Assembly: GCF_000931445.1 (NCBI RefSeq)
Contig: NZ_CP010849.1
Span: forward strand, 6,510,001-6,574,000
DNA length: 64,000 bases
Source: Streptomyces cyaneogriseus subsp. noncyanogenus
Lineage (GTDB): Bacteria; Actinomycetota; Actinomycetes; Streptomycetales; Streptomycetaceae
Direction of reading: 5' to 3'
Below the pieces are notes generated by a model, which worked only from the letters and a program-made list of their open reading frames with translations, had not been told where the DNA came from and did no database searches. The translations under genes were made by a program, and so were the position numbers. Of the stretch, positions 24,450 to 33,466 are shown in pieces (the first letter of the stretch is position 1; the number at the start of each line of letters is the position of its first letter).

Positions 24450-25523
24450 TCAGGCCGGGGCGCCGGCCAGCCGCAGCGTCCGCTCCGCCAGCTCGCTGAT
24501 CCGTACGCCGTCGAAACCGAACACGGCGCTGCGGACCGTGTCCCGCAGCGGGTCCGTCCACTGGGCGGGGATCGCCGAGGCACCGCCGAACACCCCGGCG
24601 ACCGAGCCCGCCGTCGCGCCGTTGGAGTCGGTGTCCAGCCCGCCGCGCACGGTCAGGGTGATGGTGCGGGTGAAGTCCCCGTCGCCGTAGAGCAGTCCGG
24701 CGGTGAGGACGGCGGCGTTGGGCACCGTGTGGATCCAGCCGAGCCCGGCGGTCTCCTCGGACACCGTGGCGAGCGTCTCCTCCCACGTCAGCCGGGCGTC
24801 GTGGAGCGAGGCCACCCGGCGCACGATGCGGGCGAGACGGCTGCTCGCCGGGATCACGGCCAGCGCCTGCTCCACCGCCTCGCGCACGGTCGGCGCGGTG
24901 AACGCCGCCGAGATCAGCGCCGCCGCCCACATCGCGCCGTACACCCCGTTGCCGGTGTGCGACAGCACCGCGTCCCGGCGGGCGAGCAGCGCGGCGCGGC
25001 CCGGGGCGCCGGGACAGGTCCAGCCGTGGATGTCGGCCCGGATCAGGGCGCCGATCCACTCCTGGTACGGGTTGTCGTACGTGGCGGTCAGCGGCGGCTT
25101 CAGCCCGTTGGCGAGGTTGCGGTACGCCGCCCGCTCCGCGGTGAACGTCTGGAGATACGGCAGCCGCAGCAGCCACAGATCCCCGACCTGCTCGGTGGTG
25201 AACCCGAAGCCGTGCGTCTCCAGCAGATGCAGGCCGAGGACGGCGTAGTCGACGTCGTCGTCGCGGCAGCTGCCGTCGATACGGCCGCGCACACAGCCGC
25301 GCCACTCCGGGCGCAGGGCCAGCCGGTCGCTGTCGCCGACCGGCTCGGGCAGATAGTCGGTCAGGGGGAGGGCGCCGGCCTGCCGCAGATAGCGGTCGAT
25401 GCGGTCGCGCGTCCACACCTCGCCCTGCTCCACCGGCTTGCCCAGCATGTTGCCCGCGATCCGGCCCAGCCAGCCGCCCTGGACGCGGTCGGCGAGCCGC
25501 GGCTGTCCGTTCACAGAGGTCAT
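24450..25523 (-). CDS. ADP-ribosylglycohydrolase (DraG/ARH-like) family protein
   Basis: A 357-residue protein with RVQGGWLGRIAGNMLGKPVEQG at the N-terminus (split: family motif G-x2-GD/N-x-LG-x-P-E), an acidic metal site CRDDDVDYA near residue 87, and GGLDTDSNGATAGSVAG near residue 300, where the D-T-D-S residues bind the second magnesium. These are the hallmarks of ADP-ribosylglycohydrolases, which remove ADP-ribose from proteins or small molecules. The ATG at 25523 has no obvious ribosome site; a TACACC hexamer just upstream suggests a leaderless mRNA. The substrate is unknown. It is the first backbone gene on the right of the pentalenolactone region. Confidence 0.85.
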   Translation of the reverse strand: MTSVNGQPRLADRVQGGWLGRIAGNMLGKPVEQGEVWTRDRIDRYLRQAGALPLTDYLPEPVGDSDRLALRPEWRGCVRGRIDGSCRDDDVDYAVLGLHLLETHGFGFTTEQVGDLWLLRLPYLQTFTAERAAYRNLANGLKPPLTATYDNPYQEWIGALIRADIHGWTCPGAPGRAALLARRDAVLSHTGNGVYGAMWAAALISAAFTAPTVREAVEQALAVIPASSRLARIVRRVASLHDARLTWEETLATVSEETAGLGWIHTVPNAAVLTAGLLYGDGDFTRTITLTVRGGLDTDSNGATAGSVAGVFGGASAIPAQWTDPLRDTVRSAVFGFDGVRISELAERTLRLAGAPA

Positions 25524-25667
25524 GGTGGTGGTGTACCCGCATCCGGGCGGTCCAGGGGCTGGGCAGGGGCATGACGGCGAGGGCGTCCTCCGGTTAAGGT
25601 CACAGCGGCGCGACTGGCCTCGGCGTACGGGGATGTACGCGGGGCCCGGAGAGCGAGGGGAAAGCAA

Positions 25668-26819
25668 GTGGCGGACGCTGCAGTGGACGGGGCCCGCGGG
25701 GTCCTCGTCGCCGCGGACAAGTTCAAGGGGTCGCTGACGGCCGTCGAGGTCGCCGGGCGGGTGACGGCCGGGCTGCGCCGGGTCGTGCCCGGCGTGCGGG
25801 TCGAGGCCCTGCCGGTGGCCGACGGCGGCGACGGGACCGTGGCCGCGGCCGTCGCGGCCGGGTTCGAGCGCCGGGAGGTACGGGTCGCCGGGCCCCTGGG
25901 CGACGAGGTGACGGCGGCGTTCGCGCTGCGCGGGGACACCGCGGTCGTGGAGATGGCCGAGGCGAGCGGACTCCAGCGGCTGCCGGCCGGTGTCCTGGCC
26001 CCGCTGACGGCGTCCACGCACGGCTCCGGGGAGCTGCTGCGGGCCGCCCTCGACGCGGGCGCGCGCACCATCGTCTTCGGGGTCGGCGGCAGCGCCACCA
26101 CGGACGGCGGCGCCGGCATGCTGGCGGCGCTCGGAGCGCGGTTCCTGGACGCCGGCGGGAAGCCGGTGGGGCCGGGCGGCGGGGGCCTCGCCGACCTGGC
26201 CACGGCCGACCTGTCCGGTCTGGACCCGCGCCTCGCCTCCGTCGAACTGGTGCTCGCGAGCGACGTGGACAACCCGCTGACCGGGCCCAAGGGCGCCCCG
26301 GCGGTCTACGGCCCGCAGAAGGGCGCCTCGCCCGAGGACGTGGAGACCCTGGACGCGGCCCTCACCCACTACGCGAAGGTCCTGGAGGACGCGGTGGGCG
26401 CGAAGGCCGCCGAGTACGCCGCCTCGCCGGGTGCCGGCGCGGCGGGCGGCATCGGTTACGGCGCCCTCCTCCTCGGCGCCCGCTTCCGCCCCGGCATCGA
26501 GGTGATGCTCGACGTGCTCGGTTTCGCCGCGGCGCTGGAGCGGGCCGATCTGGTGATCACCGGGGAGGGCTCGCTGGACGAGCAGACGCTGCACGGCAAG
26601 GCGCCCGCGGGCGTCGCCGCCGCCGCGCGGGCGGTGGGCAAGGAGGTCGTCGCGGTGTGCGGGCGCCTCGCCCTGCCGGCGGAGACGCTGGGCCGGGCCG
26701 GGATCCGCCGGGCCTACCCGCTGACGGAGATCGAGCCGGACGTGGAGAAGTGCATCGCGGAGGCGGGCCCGATCCTGGAGCGGGTCGCGGAGAACATCGC
26801 ACGCGACTTCCTCGTCTGA
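25668..26819 (+). CDS. Glycerate kinase (GlxK-type)
   Basis: A 383-residue kinase phosphorylating D-glycerate. It has the family opening VLVAADKFKGSLTA, VADGGDGT near residue 50, GVGGSATTDGGAGM near residue 145, the GAAGGIGYG loop, and the ADLVITGEGSLDEQT motif near the C-terminus. Length matches the family (about 370-390). The GTG at 25668 follows GAGGGGAAAG. It is monocistronic, divergent from the ADP-ribosylglycohydrolase across 144 nt, and followed by a strong hairpin. Confidence 0.93.
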   Translation: MADAAVDGARGVLVAADKFKGSLTAVEVAGRVTAGLRRVVPGVRVEALPVADGGDGTVAAAVAAGFERREVRVAGPLGDEVTAAFALRGDTAVVEMAEASGLQRLPAGVLAPLTASTHGSGELLRAALDAGARTIVFGVGGSATTDGGAGMLAALGARFLDAGGKPVGPGGGGLADLATADLSGLDPRLASVELVLASDVDNPLTGPKGAPAVYGPQKGASPEDVETLDAALTHYAKVLEDAVGAKAAEYAASPGAGAAGGIGYGALLLGARFRPGIEVMLDVLGFAAALERADLVITGEGSLDEQTLHGKAPAGVAAAARAVGKEVVAVCGRLALPAETLGRAGIRRAYPLTEIEPDVEKCIAEAGPILERVAENIARDFLV

Positions 26820-26968
26820 CGCACCCCGCCCTTCCACTCCTGGGCCCCCGGGCCCGCTCCCGGCCCGGGAGCGGGCCCGGACGGGCCGGAGCCCCCCCCG
26901 GACGGTCTCGTCCCGCCCGGCCGGGACGGGCGGGCGAGCGGCGAAGGCCGCACAGGCGGGCAGGGCAC

Positions 26969-27007
26969 GCGAAGGGCCCCGGACCGAATCGGTCCGGGGC
27001 CCTTCGC
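26969..27007. terminator. Strong bidirectional terminator hairpin
   Basis: A perfect 18-bp stem pairs 26969-26986 with 26990-27007 around a 3-nt loop (arm core GAAGGGCCCCGGACCG). It lies between the convergent glycerate kinase and pssA genes and would serve both. The remaining sequence from 26820 to 26968 is GC-rich without a recognisable gene. Confidence 0.85.
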
Positions 27008-27028
27008 CCGTTCGTGTACGCCCGGGCG

Positions 27029-27883
27029 CTACGGGAGCTGCGCCGCGCGCGCCTCGCGCCGGTTGTCACGGAAGTTGTTCACCCGGCGGGCCGTGGCGAA
27101 CAGCGGGATCACCGCGCCCATCACGAGTTGCAGCGCACAGCCGGTCTGGAGCAGGAGCTGGCCGCTCGGGGCGTCGAAAGCCCAGGCGGCCAGGAGGCCC
27201 ATCGACAGCACGATCCAGGAGAGCATCGCCACCGCGAGACGGCCCCGCGGCTTGGGGTACTCCACCCGGCTCACCATCAGCCAGGCCGTGCCGAGGACCG
27301 CCAGGACCGTCGCCACGAAGGGCAGCTCCAGCAGGACGATGGACACGACCGTCAGCGCGCCGAACGGCGACGGCATGCCCTGGAACGTCCCGTCCTTGAC
27401 CGTGACGCAGGAGAATCTGGCGAGTCTCAGCACCACCGCCAGCAGGACGACGATCGCGCCGACCGCCGCCACCCGCTGGTGGGCGTCGTCCGCGACCATG
27501 CCGTACACCAGGACGAAGTACGCCGGGGCCAGGCCGAAGCTGATCAGGTCGGAGAGGTTGTCCAGCTCCGCGCCCATCGGCGAGCTGCGCAGCTTGCGCG
27601 CCACCAGGCCGTCGAACAGGTCGAAGACCGCCGCGCACAGCATCAGGATGACCGCGGTGGCCGCGCTGTGCCGGGCCATGCCGGTCTCCTGGCTGCCCGA
27701 CAGGTGCGGGATCAGGATGCCGGTGGTGGTGAAGTACACCGCCATGAAGCCGCACGTGGCGTTGCCCAGGGTGAGGGTGTCCGCTATCGACAGACGGAGC
27801 GAGAGGGGCATCTCCTCCTCGTCGTCCGCCTCGGCGGCCTCGGGCACCCAGCCCGTCTGGGTCTCCGGATCAATCACGGTCAA
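27029..27883 (-). CDS. pssA: CDP-diacylglycerol-serine O-phosphatidyltransferase
   Basis: A 284-residue integral membrane enzyme making phosphatidylserine from CDP-diacylglycerol and serine. The CDP-alcohol phosphatidyltransferase signature D-x2-D-G-x2-A-R-x8-G-x3-D-x3-D is complete (DLFDGLVARKL then GAELDNLSD). Seven or eight hydrophobic segments follow an acidic N-terminus. The start is a TTG at 27883 with GGGGTGA upstream, or the GTG at 27877; both overlap the psd 3' end, so the pair is translationally coupled. PssA and Psd together make phosphatidylethanolamine. Confidence 0.93.
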   Translation of the reverse strand: MTVIDPETQTGWVPEAAEADDEEEMPLSLRLSIADTLTLGNATCGFMAVYFTTTGILIPHLSGSQETGMARHSAATAVILMLCAAVFDLFDGLVARKLRSSPMGAELDNLSDLISFGLAPAYFVLVYGMVADDAHQRVAAVGAIVVLLAVVLRLARFSCVTVKDGTFQGMPSPFGALTVVSIVLLELPFVATVLAVLGTAWLMVSRVEYPKPRGRLAVAMLSWIVLSMGLLAAWAFDAPSGQLLLQTGCALQLVMGAVIPLFATARRVNNFRDNRREARAAQLP

Positions 27884-28526
27884 TGCGAGTCACCCCAGCC
27901 ACGGTCTTCTGGCCGACCTCCACCGCGACCTCCACGCCCTCGGGCAGGTAGAGGTCGACGCGCGAGCCGAACCGGATCAGGCCGATCCGCTCACCCTGCT
28001 CCACCTTGGTGCCCTCGGGCACGTAGGGGACGATGCGGCGGGCCACCGCGCCGGCGATCTGGATCATCTCGATGTCACCGAGCTCGGTGTCGAAGTGCCA
28101 GACGACCCGCTCGTTGTTCTCGCTCTCCTTGTTGAAAGCGGGAACGAAACCGCCGGGGATGTGCTCCACCGAGGTCACCGTGCCGGCCAGCGGGGCGCGG
28201 TTGACGTGTACGTTGAGCGGGCTCATGAAGATCGCGACGCGGGTGCGGCCGTCCTTCCACGGCATGATGCTCTGCACCACGCCGTCGGCCGGCGAGATGA
28301 CCCGGCCCTGGGCGATCTCGCGCTCGGGGTCGCGGAAGAACCACAGCATCCCCGCCGCGAGCGCGGTGGCGGGGACGGCGATGGCCTTGGCGGCGCCGGA
28401 ACGGCGCGCCCGGGCCAGGCTGAGGGCCGCGGTGGCCACGGTCGGGAGGAGCCACGGCGATGCTCCGCGCGCGAGGCGTACGCCGGCCAGGCTGTCGCGA
28501 GGTGCAGAGGTTTGGCTGTGGGGCAT
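27870..28526 (-). CDS. psd: Phosphatidylserine decarboxylase proenzyme
   Basis: A 218-residue proenzyme of the short Psd class. The self-cleavage motif is FGS in LIRFGSRVDLY near the C-terminus, where the serine becomes the pyruvoyl group. The WFFRDPER segment after an N-terminal hydrophobic region and MSPLNVHVNRAP (with the catalytic His) are family landmarks. It decarboxylates phosphatidylserine to phosphatidylethanolamine at the membrane. The ATG at 28526 follows a GAAGG box. It is upstream of and overlaps pssA. The 170-nt gap upstream contains the terminator of the preceding operon and a TACGAT -10-like element. Confidence 0.93.
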   Translation of the reverse strand: MPHSQTSAPRDSLAGVRLARGASPWLLPTVATAALSLARARRSGAAKAIAVPATALAAGMLWFFRDPEREIAQGRVISPADGVVQSIMPWKDGRTRVAIFMSPLNVHVNRAPLAGTVTSVEHIPGGFVPAFNKESENNERVVWHFDTELGDIEMIQIAGAVARRIVPYVPEGTKVEQGERIGLIRFGSRVDLYLPEGVEVAVEVGQKTVAGVTRIDRD

Positions 28527-28648
28527 GGATGACCTTCGTAGCGGATGATGCCGCGCTTTGACGGGGGACGGCGGCTTTCCGGCGATCGTAGCGGCTCGGG
28601 GCCGCAACTGGGTAAGCCAGGAAGCCGAGTCGGCGGCCGAAGACCGCC

Positions 28649-28687
28649 TACGGGGTGTGATCTTCTTCTCCAAGAAAACACCCCGTA
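28649..28687 (-). terminator. Terminator of the ethylmalonyl-CoA operon
   Basis: A 10-bp perfect outer stem (28649-28658, TACGGGGTGT, with 28678-28687) and an inner TTCTT/AAGAA stem with a CTCC loop form one long hairpin. It starts 10 nt after the stop codon of the acyl-CoA dehydrogenase gene on the minus strand. Confidence 0.75.
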
Positions 28688-28696
28688 TCCGGACAT

Positions 28697-29899
28697 CTAG
28701 CCCTGGAATCGATACTCTTCGAGCAACCTGCGGCCGATGATCATTTTCTGGATCTCGGCGGTCCCTTCACCGATGAGCAGCATCGGGGCCTCCCGGTAGA
28801 GGCGCTCGATCTCGTACTCCTTGGAGAAGCCGTAGCCACCGTGGATCCGGAAGGCGTCCTCCACGACCTCCTTGCAGTACTCGGCGGCGAGGTACTTGGC
28901 CATCCCCGCCTCAAGGTCGTTTCGCTCCCCGGAGTCCTTTTTGCGTGCCGCGTTCACCATCATCGCATGAGCGGCCTCCACCTTGGTGGCCATCTCCGCG
29001 AGTTTGAACTGGATCGCCTGGTGCTGGGCGATCGGCTTGCCGAAAGTGTGACGCTGCTGGGCGTAGCGGACGCCCAGCTCGAAGGCACGCTGCGCGACAC
29101 CGCAGCCACGCGCCGCCACATTGACACGCCCCACCTCCACGCCGTCCATCATTTGGTAAAAACCTCGGCCGGTCACCCCGCCGAGCACCCGATCGGCCGG
29201 AATGCGCAGACCGTCCATGATGAGCTCGGTGGTGTCGACCCCCTTGTAGCCCATCTTCTCGATCTTGCCGGGGATGGTCAGGCCGGGCCGGACCTCGCCG
29301 AAGCCGGGCTCCTTCTCCACCAGGAAGGTCGTCATCGACTTGTGCGGAGCCGCGTCCGTGTGACCCTCGTCACTGCGCACCAGGACGGCCACCAGCGACG
29401 AGGTGCCGCCGTTCGTCAGCCACATCTTCTGGCCGGTCAGGACGTACTCGTCGCCGTCCTTCACCGCCTTCGACGTGATCGCCGACACGTCCGAGCCCAG
29501 GCCCGGCTCCGACATCGAGAAGGCGCCCCGGATGTCGCCGGCGGCCATCCTCGGCAGGAAGTGGTCCTTCTGCTCCTGGGTGCCGTGCTGCTTGAGCATG
29601 TACGCCACGATGAAGTGCGTGTTGATGATGCCGGACACCGACATCCAGCCCCGGGCGATCTCCTCCACGCACAGCGCGTACGTCAGCAGCGACTCGCCCA
29701 GACCCCCGTACTCCTCGGGGATCATCAGGCCGAACAGGCCCAGCTCCTTCAGCCCGTCCACGATCGCCTGCGGGTACTCGTCGCGGTGCTCCAGCTCGGT
29801 CGCGACCGGGATGATCTCCTTGTCCACGAATTCCCGGACGGTGGCGAGGATCTCCCGCTGGACGTCCGTGAGGCCGTGGGTCTGGGCGAGGCGGCTCAT
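28697..29899 (-). CDS. Acyl-CoA dehydrogenase, probable (2S)-methylsuccinyl-CoA dehydrogenase
   Basis: A 400-residue flavoprotein with the acyl-CoA dehydrogenase signatures FSMSEPGLGSDV (around residue 135), MWLTNGGTSS, and the C-terminal YGFSKEYEIERLYREAP with the catalytic glutamate region and GTAEIQKMIIGR. In the ethylmalonyl-CoA pathway this enzyme oxidises methylsuccinyl-CoA to mesaconyl-CoA. The specific role is inferred from position: last gene of a ccr-ecm-lyase-MaoC-acd operon with the same order as I recall for SCO6473 to SCO6469. The start codon directly follows the stop of the MaoC gene, with GGAGAAG as ribosome site. Confidence 0.88.
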   Translation of the reverse strand: MSRLAQTHGLTDVQREILATVREFVDKEIIPVATELEHRDEYPQAIVDGLKELGLFGLMIPEEYGGLGESLLTYALCVEEIARGWMSVSGIINTHFIVAYMLKQHGTQEQKDHFLPRMAAGDIRGAFSMSEPGLGSDVSAITSKAVKDGDEYVLTGQKMWLTNGGTSSLVAVLVRSDEGHTDAAPHKSMTTFLVEKEPGFGEVRPGLTIPGKIEKMGYKGVDTTELIMDGLRIPADRVLGGVTGRGFYQMMDGVEVGRVNVAARGCGVAQRAFELGVRYAQQRHTFGKPIAQHQAIQFKLAEMATKVEAAHAMMVNAARKKDSGERNDLEAGMAKYLAAEYCKEVVEDAFRIHGGYGFSKEYEIERLYREAPMLLIGEGTAEIQKMIIGRRLLEEYRFQG

Positions 29900-30412
29900 C
29901 TACTTCTCCTGCGACTTCGGCTCCGGGCGGCCGGGCTGCTCGCCGCCGCGCTCCTTGATGTACGTCTCGGTGGGCACCATCACCTTGCGGCGGAACACGC
30001 ACACCAGCGTGCCGTCCTGCTTGTAGCCCCGGGTCTCCACGTGGACGATGCCCCGGTCGCTCTTCGACTTCGACGGCCACTTGTCGAGGACCGTGGTCTC
30101 GCCGTAGACCGTGTCGCCGTGGAAGGTCGGCGCCACGTGCCGGAGCGACTCGATCTCCAGGTTGGCGATCGCCTTCCCGGAGATGTCCGGCACCGACATG
30201 CCGAGCAGCAGGGAGTAGACGTAGTTGCCGACCACCACGTTCCTGCCGAAGTCCGTCGTGTTCTCGGCGTAGTGGGAGTCCAGGTGGAGCGGGTGGTGGT
30301 TCATGGTGAGGAGGCAGAACAGGTGGTCGTCGTACTCGGTGACCGTCTTGCCCGGCCAGTGCTTGTACGTCGCCCCGACCTCGAACTCCTCGTAGGTGCG
30401 TCCGAACTGCAT
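29900..30412 (-). CDS. MaoC-family dehydratase, probable mesaconyl-CoA hydratase
   Basis: A 170-residue hot-dog fold protein. The catalytic hydratase-2 motif is recognisable in YDDHLFCLLTMNHHPLHLD with an Asp and His, and VVGNYVYSLLLGMSVPD follows. In the ethylmalonyl-CoA pathway it hydrates mesaconyl-CoA to beta-methylmalyl-CoA. The ATG at 30412 is taken as start; a GTG at 30421 overlapping the upstream stop (GTGA) is possible, but a GGAGG box is better placed for the ATG. The C-terminus is a charged low-complexity tail (GGEQPGRPEPKSQEK). Confidence 0.86.
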   Translation of the reverse strand: MQFGRTYEEFEVGATYKHWPGKTVTEYDDHLFCLLTMNHHPLHLDSHYAENTTDFGRNVVVGNYVYSLLLGMSVPDISGKAIANLEIESLRHVAPTFHGDTVYGETTVLDKWPSKSKSDRGIVHVETRGYKQDGTLVCVFRRKVMVPTETYIKERGGEQPGRPEPKSQEK

Positions 30413-30417
30413 GGCGC

Positions 30418-31431
30418 TCACGCCTCCGGGATCTCGAACGAGCTGGTGCGCTTCATGCCGGCGGCGCGGCCCTTGCCCGCGATCACCAGGGCCATCTTGC
30501 GGCTGGCCTCGTCGATCATCTCGTCGCCGAGCATCGCGGAGCCCTTCTTGCCGCCCGCCTCGGACGTGTAGTACTCGTACGCGTCCAGGATCAGCTCGGC
30601 GTGGTCGTAGTCCTCCTGGGAGGGCGAGAAGACCTCGTTGGCGGCGTCCACCTGGCCGGGGTGGAGCACCCACTTGCCGTCGAAGCCGAGGGCGGCGGCG
30701 CGGCCCGCGACCTCGCGGAAGCCGTCGACGTTGCGGATCTGGAGGTAGGGGCCGTCGATCGCCTGGAGGTCGTTGGCGCGGGCGGCCATAAGGATCTTCA
30801 TCAGGATGTAGTGGTAGGCGTCCGCCGGGTAGCCGGGCGGCTGCTCGCCCACGACCAGCGACTTCATGTTGATCGACGCCATGAAGTCGGCCGGGCCGAA
30901 GATGATCGTCTCGATGCGCGGGCTGGCCTGCGCGATCTCGTTGACGTTGTTCAGGCCGCGGGCGTTCTCGATCTGCGCCTCGATGCCGATGCGGCCCACC
31001 TCGAAGCCCATCGTCTTCTCGATCTGGGTGAGCAGGAGGTCGAGGGCGACGATCTGCTGGGCGTCCTGCACCTTCGGCAGCATGATGCAGTCCAGGTTGG
31101 GGCCGGCGCCCTCGACGACCGTGACGACGTCCCGGTACGTCCACTCGGTCGTCCAGTCGTTGACGCGCACGACCCGCGTCTTGCCGGACCAGTCGCCCTC
31201 GTTGAGGAACTTCACGATGGTGTGCCGCGCCTCGGGCTTGGCGAGCGGCGCGCACGCGTCCTCCAGGTCCAGGAACACCTGGTCCGCCGGGAGGCCCTGG
31301 GCCTTCTCCAGGAAGCGGGGGTTCGAGCCCGGTACCGCCAGGCAGGAGCGCCGGGGGCGCAGGCGGTCGACGGAAGGCTGTGCGGCGGAGTCGCCCGTGG
31401 AAGGGGTGGCGGGCGACGGGTGGGCGGTCAT
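30418..31431 (-). CDS. HpcH/CitE-family lyase, probable L-malyl-CoA/beta-methylmalyl-CoA lyase
   Basis: A 337-residue CitE-like TIM-barrel enzyme. Family landmarks are the opening RRSCLAVPGSNPRFLEKA, VFLDLEDA with acidic metal ligands, VRVND, the IEAQIENARGL motif with catalytic Glu, and WVLHPGQVDAAN. In the pathway it splits beta-methylmalyl-CoA to glyoxylate and propionyl-CoA. It starts with ATG overlapping the ecm stop (ATGA), with a GGAGG box. The N-terminal 25 residues are Ser/Pro/Ala-rich. Confidence 0.9.
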   Translation of the reverse strand: MTAHPSPATPSTGDSAAQPSVDRLRPRRSCLAVPGSNPRFLEKAQGLPADQVFLDLEDACAPLAKPEARHTIVKFLNEGDWSGKTRVVRVNDWTTEWTYRDVVTVVEGAGPNLDCIMLPKVQDAQQIVALDLLLTQIEKTMGFEVGRIGIEAQIENARGLNNVNEIAQASPRIETIIFGPADFMASINMKSLVVGEQPPGYPADAYHYILMKILMAARANDLQAIDGPYLQIRNVDGFREVAGRAAALGFDGKWVLHPGQVDAANEVFSPSQEDYDHAELILDAYEYYTSEAGGKKGSAMLGDEMIDEASRKMALVIAGKGRAAGMKRTSSFEIPEA

Positions 31432-33455
31432 GCGGGGACCTCCAGGGGGTCGAGCTTGTTCGCGTTCCGGATCTCGTCGACGATCCGGCCGATGATCCCG
31501 GTGATGTCGAAATCCTTCGGGGTGAAGACCGCGGCCACTCCGGCGGCCCGCAGCTCTTCGGCGTCACCGCTTGGGATGATGCCACCGGCGATCACCGGAA
31601 TATCTGTGGCACCGGCCACACGCAGCCGCTCCAGCACGTCCGGCACCAGCTGGGCGTGCGAGCCGGAGAGGATGGACAGGCCGACCGCGTGCACGTCCTC
31701 CGAGAGGGCCGCGTCCACGATCTGCTCCGGGGTGAGCCGGATGCCCTGGTACACCACCTCGAAGCCGGCGTCACGGGCCCGTACGGCGATCTGCTCGGCG
31801 CCGTTGGAGTGCCCGTCCAGGCCGGGCTTGCCGACCAGGAAGCGCAGCTTGCCGACGCCGAGGTCCCGGGCGGTCCGCTCCACCTTGCGGCGCACCTCGG
31901 ACAGGGCCGAGCCCTCCTCGGCGGGGACCGCCACCGGCGCGGACGACACCCCGGTCGGCGCCCGGAACTCGCCGAACACCTCCCGCAGGGCCCCCGCCCA
32001 CTCGCCGGTCGTGACGCCCGCGCGGGCGCACTCCAGGGTGGCCTCCATGAGGTTCTCGGTGCCGCGCGCGGCCTCCTTCAGCCGCTCCAGCGCCTTGCAG
32101 GGGCGCGGGTGGTTGAACGGCGGCTGGTAGCGGGTGTCGCGCCAGTGCCGGAGCGAGTCGACGACCCGGGCCTCGACCGCCGGGTCGACCGTCTGGATGG
32201 CGGTGTCCAGGTCGGCGGTGAGCGGGTTCGGCTCGGTCGACTCGAAGACGTTGACGCCGACGATCTTCTCCTGGCCCGACTCGATCCGGGCCCGGCGCTC
32301 GGCGTGCGAGGCGACGAGCTGCGACTTGAGGTAGCCGGACTCGACGGCGGCCATGGCGCCGCCCATCTCCTGGATGCGCTCGATCTCGGCGAGGGCCGCC
32401 TCGACCAGCTCGTCCACCTTGGCCTCGATCACCTTCGACCCCTCGAAGATGTCGTCGTACTCCAGCAGGTCGCTCTCGTAGGCGAGGACCTGCTGGATGC
32501 GCAGCGACCACTGCTGGTCCCAGGGGCGGGGCAGCCCCAGGGCCTCGTTCCAGGCGGGCAGCTGCACGGCACGCGCGCGGGCGTCCTTGGAGAGGGTGAC
32601 CGCCAGCATCTCCAGCACGATCCGCTGGACGTTGTTCTCCGGCTGCGCCTCGGTCAGACCGAGCGAGTTGACCTGGACGCCGTAGCGGAAGCGGCGGTGT
32701 TTGGGGTTCTCGATGCCGTACCGCTCCCGCGTGACGCGGTCCCAGATGCGGCCGAAGGCGCGCATCTTGCACATCTCCTCGATGAAGCGGACGCCCGCGT
32801 TCACGAAGAAGGAGATGCGGCCGACGACATCGCCCATGCGCTCCTGCGGCACCTGGCCGGAGTCGCGCACGGCGTCGAGGACGGCGATCGCGGTGGACAT
32901 CGCGTACGCGATCTCCTGCACCGGGGTGGCGCCCGCCTCCTGCAGGTGGTAGCTGCAGATGTTGATCGGGTTCCACTTCGGCATGTGGGAGACCGTGTAC
33001 GCGATCATGTCCGTCGTCAGGCGCAGGCTCGGCCCCGGCGGGAAGACGTGCGTCCCCCGGGACAGGTACTCCTTGACGATGTCGTTCTGGGTCGTCCCCT
33101 GGAGCTGGGTGATGTCCGCGCCCTGCTCCTCGGCGACGACCTGATAGAGCGCCAGCAGCCACATGGCCGTGGCGTTGATCGTCATCGAGGTGTTCATCTG
33201 CTCCAGGGGGATGTCCTGGAACAGCCGGCGCATGTCACCGAGGTGCGCGACCGGCACCCCGACCCGGCCGACCTCGCCGCGGGCGAGGACGTGGTCCGGG
33301 TCGTAGCCGGTCTGCGTCGGCAGGTCGAACGCCACCGACAGACCCGTCTGGCCCTTGGCGAGGTTGCGCCGGTACAGCTCGTTGGACGCCTCGGCGGTCG
33401 AGTGCCCCGCGTAGGTCCGCATGAGCCACGGCCGGTCCTTCTGACGCTCTGTCAT
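31428..33455 (-). CDS. ecm: Ethylmalonyl-CoA mutase (B12-dependent)
   Basis: A 675-residue coenzyme B12 mutase that converts (2R)-ethylmalonyl-CoA to methylsuccinyl-CoA. The substrate barrel begins with RTYAGHSTAEASNELYRRNL and FDLPTQTGYDPDH. The C-terminal cobalamin domain carries LDGHSNG (base-off D-x-H-x2-G), LSGSH and GGIIPSGD. Assignment to ethylmalonyl-CoA rather than methylmalonyl-CoA mutase rests on its position beside ccr and on its single-subunit length. It starts 11 nt after ccr and ends in an ATGA overlap with the lyase gene. Confidence 0.92.
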   Translation of the reverse strand: MTERQKDRPWLMRTYAGHSTAEASNELYRRNLAKGQTGLSVAFDLPTQTGYDPDHVLARGEVGRVGVPVAHLGDMRRLFQDIPLEQMNTSMTINATAMWLLALYQVVAEEQGADITQLQGTTQNDIVKEYLSRGTHVFPPGPSLRLTTDMIAYTVSHMPKWNPINICSYHLQEAGATPVQEIAYAMSTAIAVLDAVRDSGQVPQERMGDVVGRISFFVNAGVRFIEEMCKMRAFGRIWDRVTRERYGIENPKHRRFRYGVQVNSLGLTEAQPENNVQRIVLEMLAVTLSKDARARAVQLPAWNEALGLPRPWDQQWSLRIQQVLAYESDLLEYDDIFEGSKVIEAKVDELVEAALAEIERIQEMGGAMAAVESGYLKSQLVASHAERRARIESGQEKIVGVNVFESTEPNPLTADLDTAIQTVDPAVEARVVDSLRHWRDTRYQPPFNHPRPCKALERLKEAARGTENLMEATLECARAGVTTGEWAGALREVFGEFRAPTGVSSAPVAVPAEEGSALSEVRRKVERTARDLGVGKLRFLVGKPGLDGHSNGAEQIAVRARDAGFEVVYQGIRLTPEQIVDAALSEDVHAVGLSILSGSHAQLVPDVLERLRVAGATDIPVIAGGIIPSGDAEELRAAGVAAVFTPKDFDITGIIGRIVDEIRNANKLDPLEVPA

Positions 33456-33466
33456 GCGGACGCCCC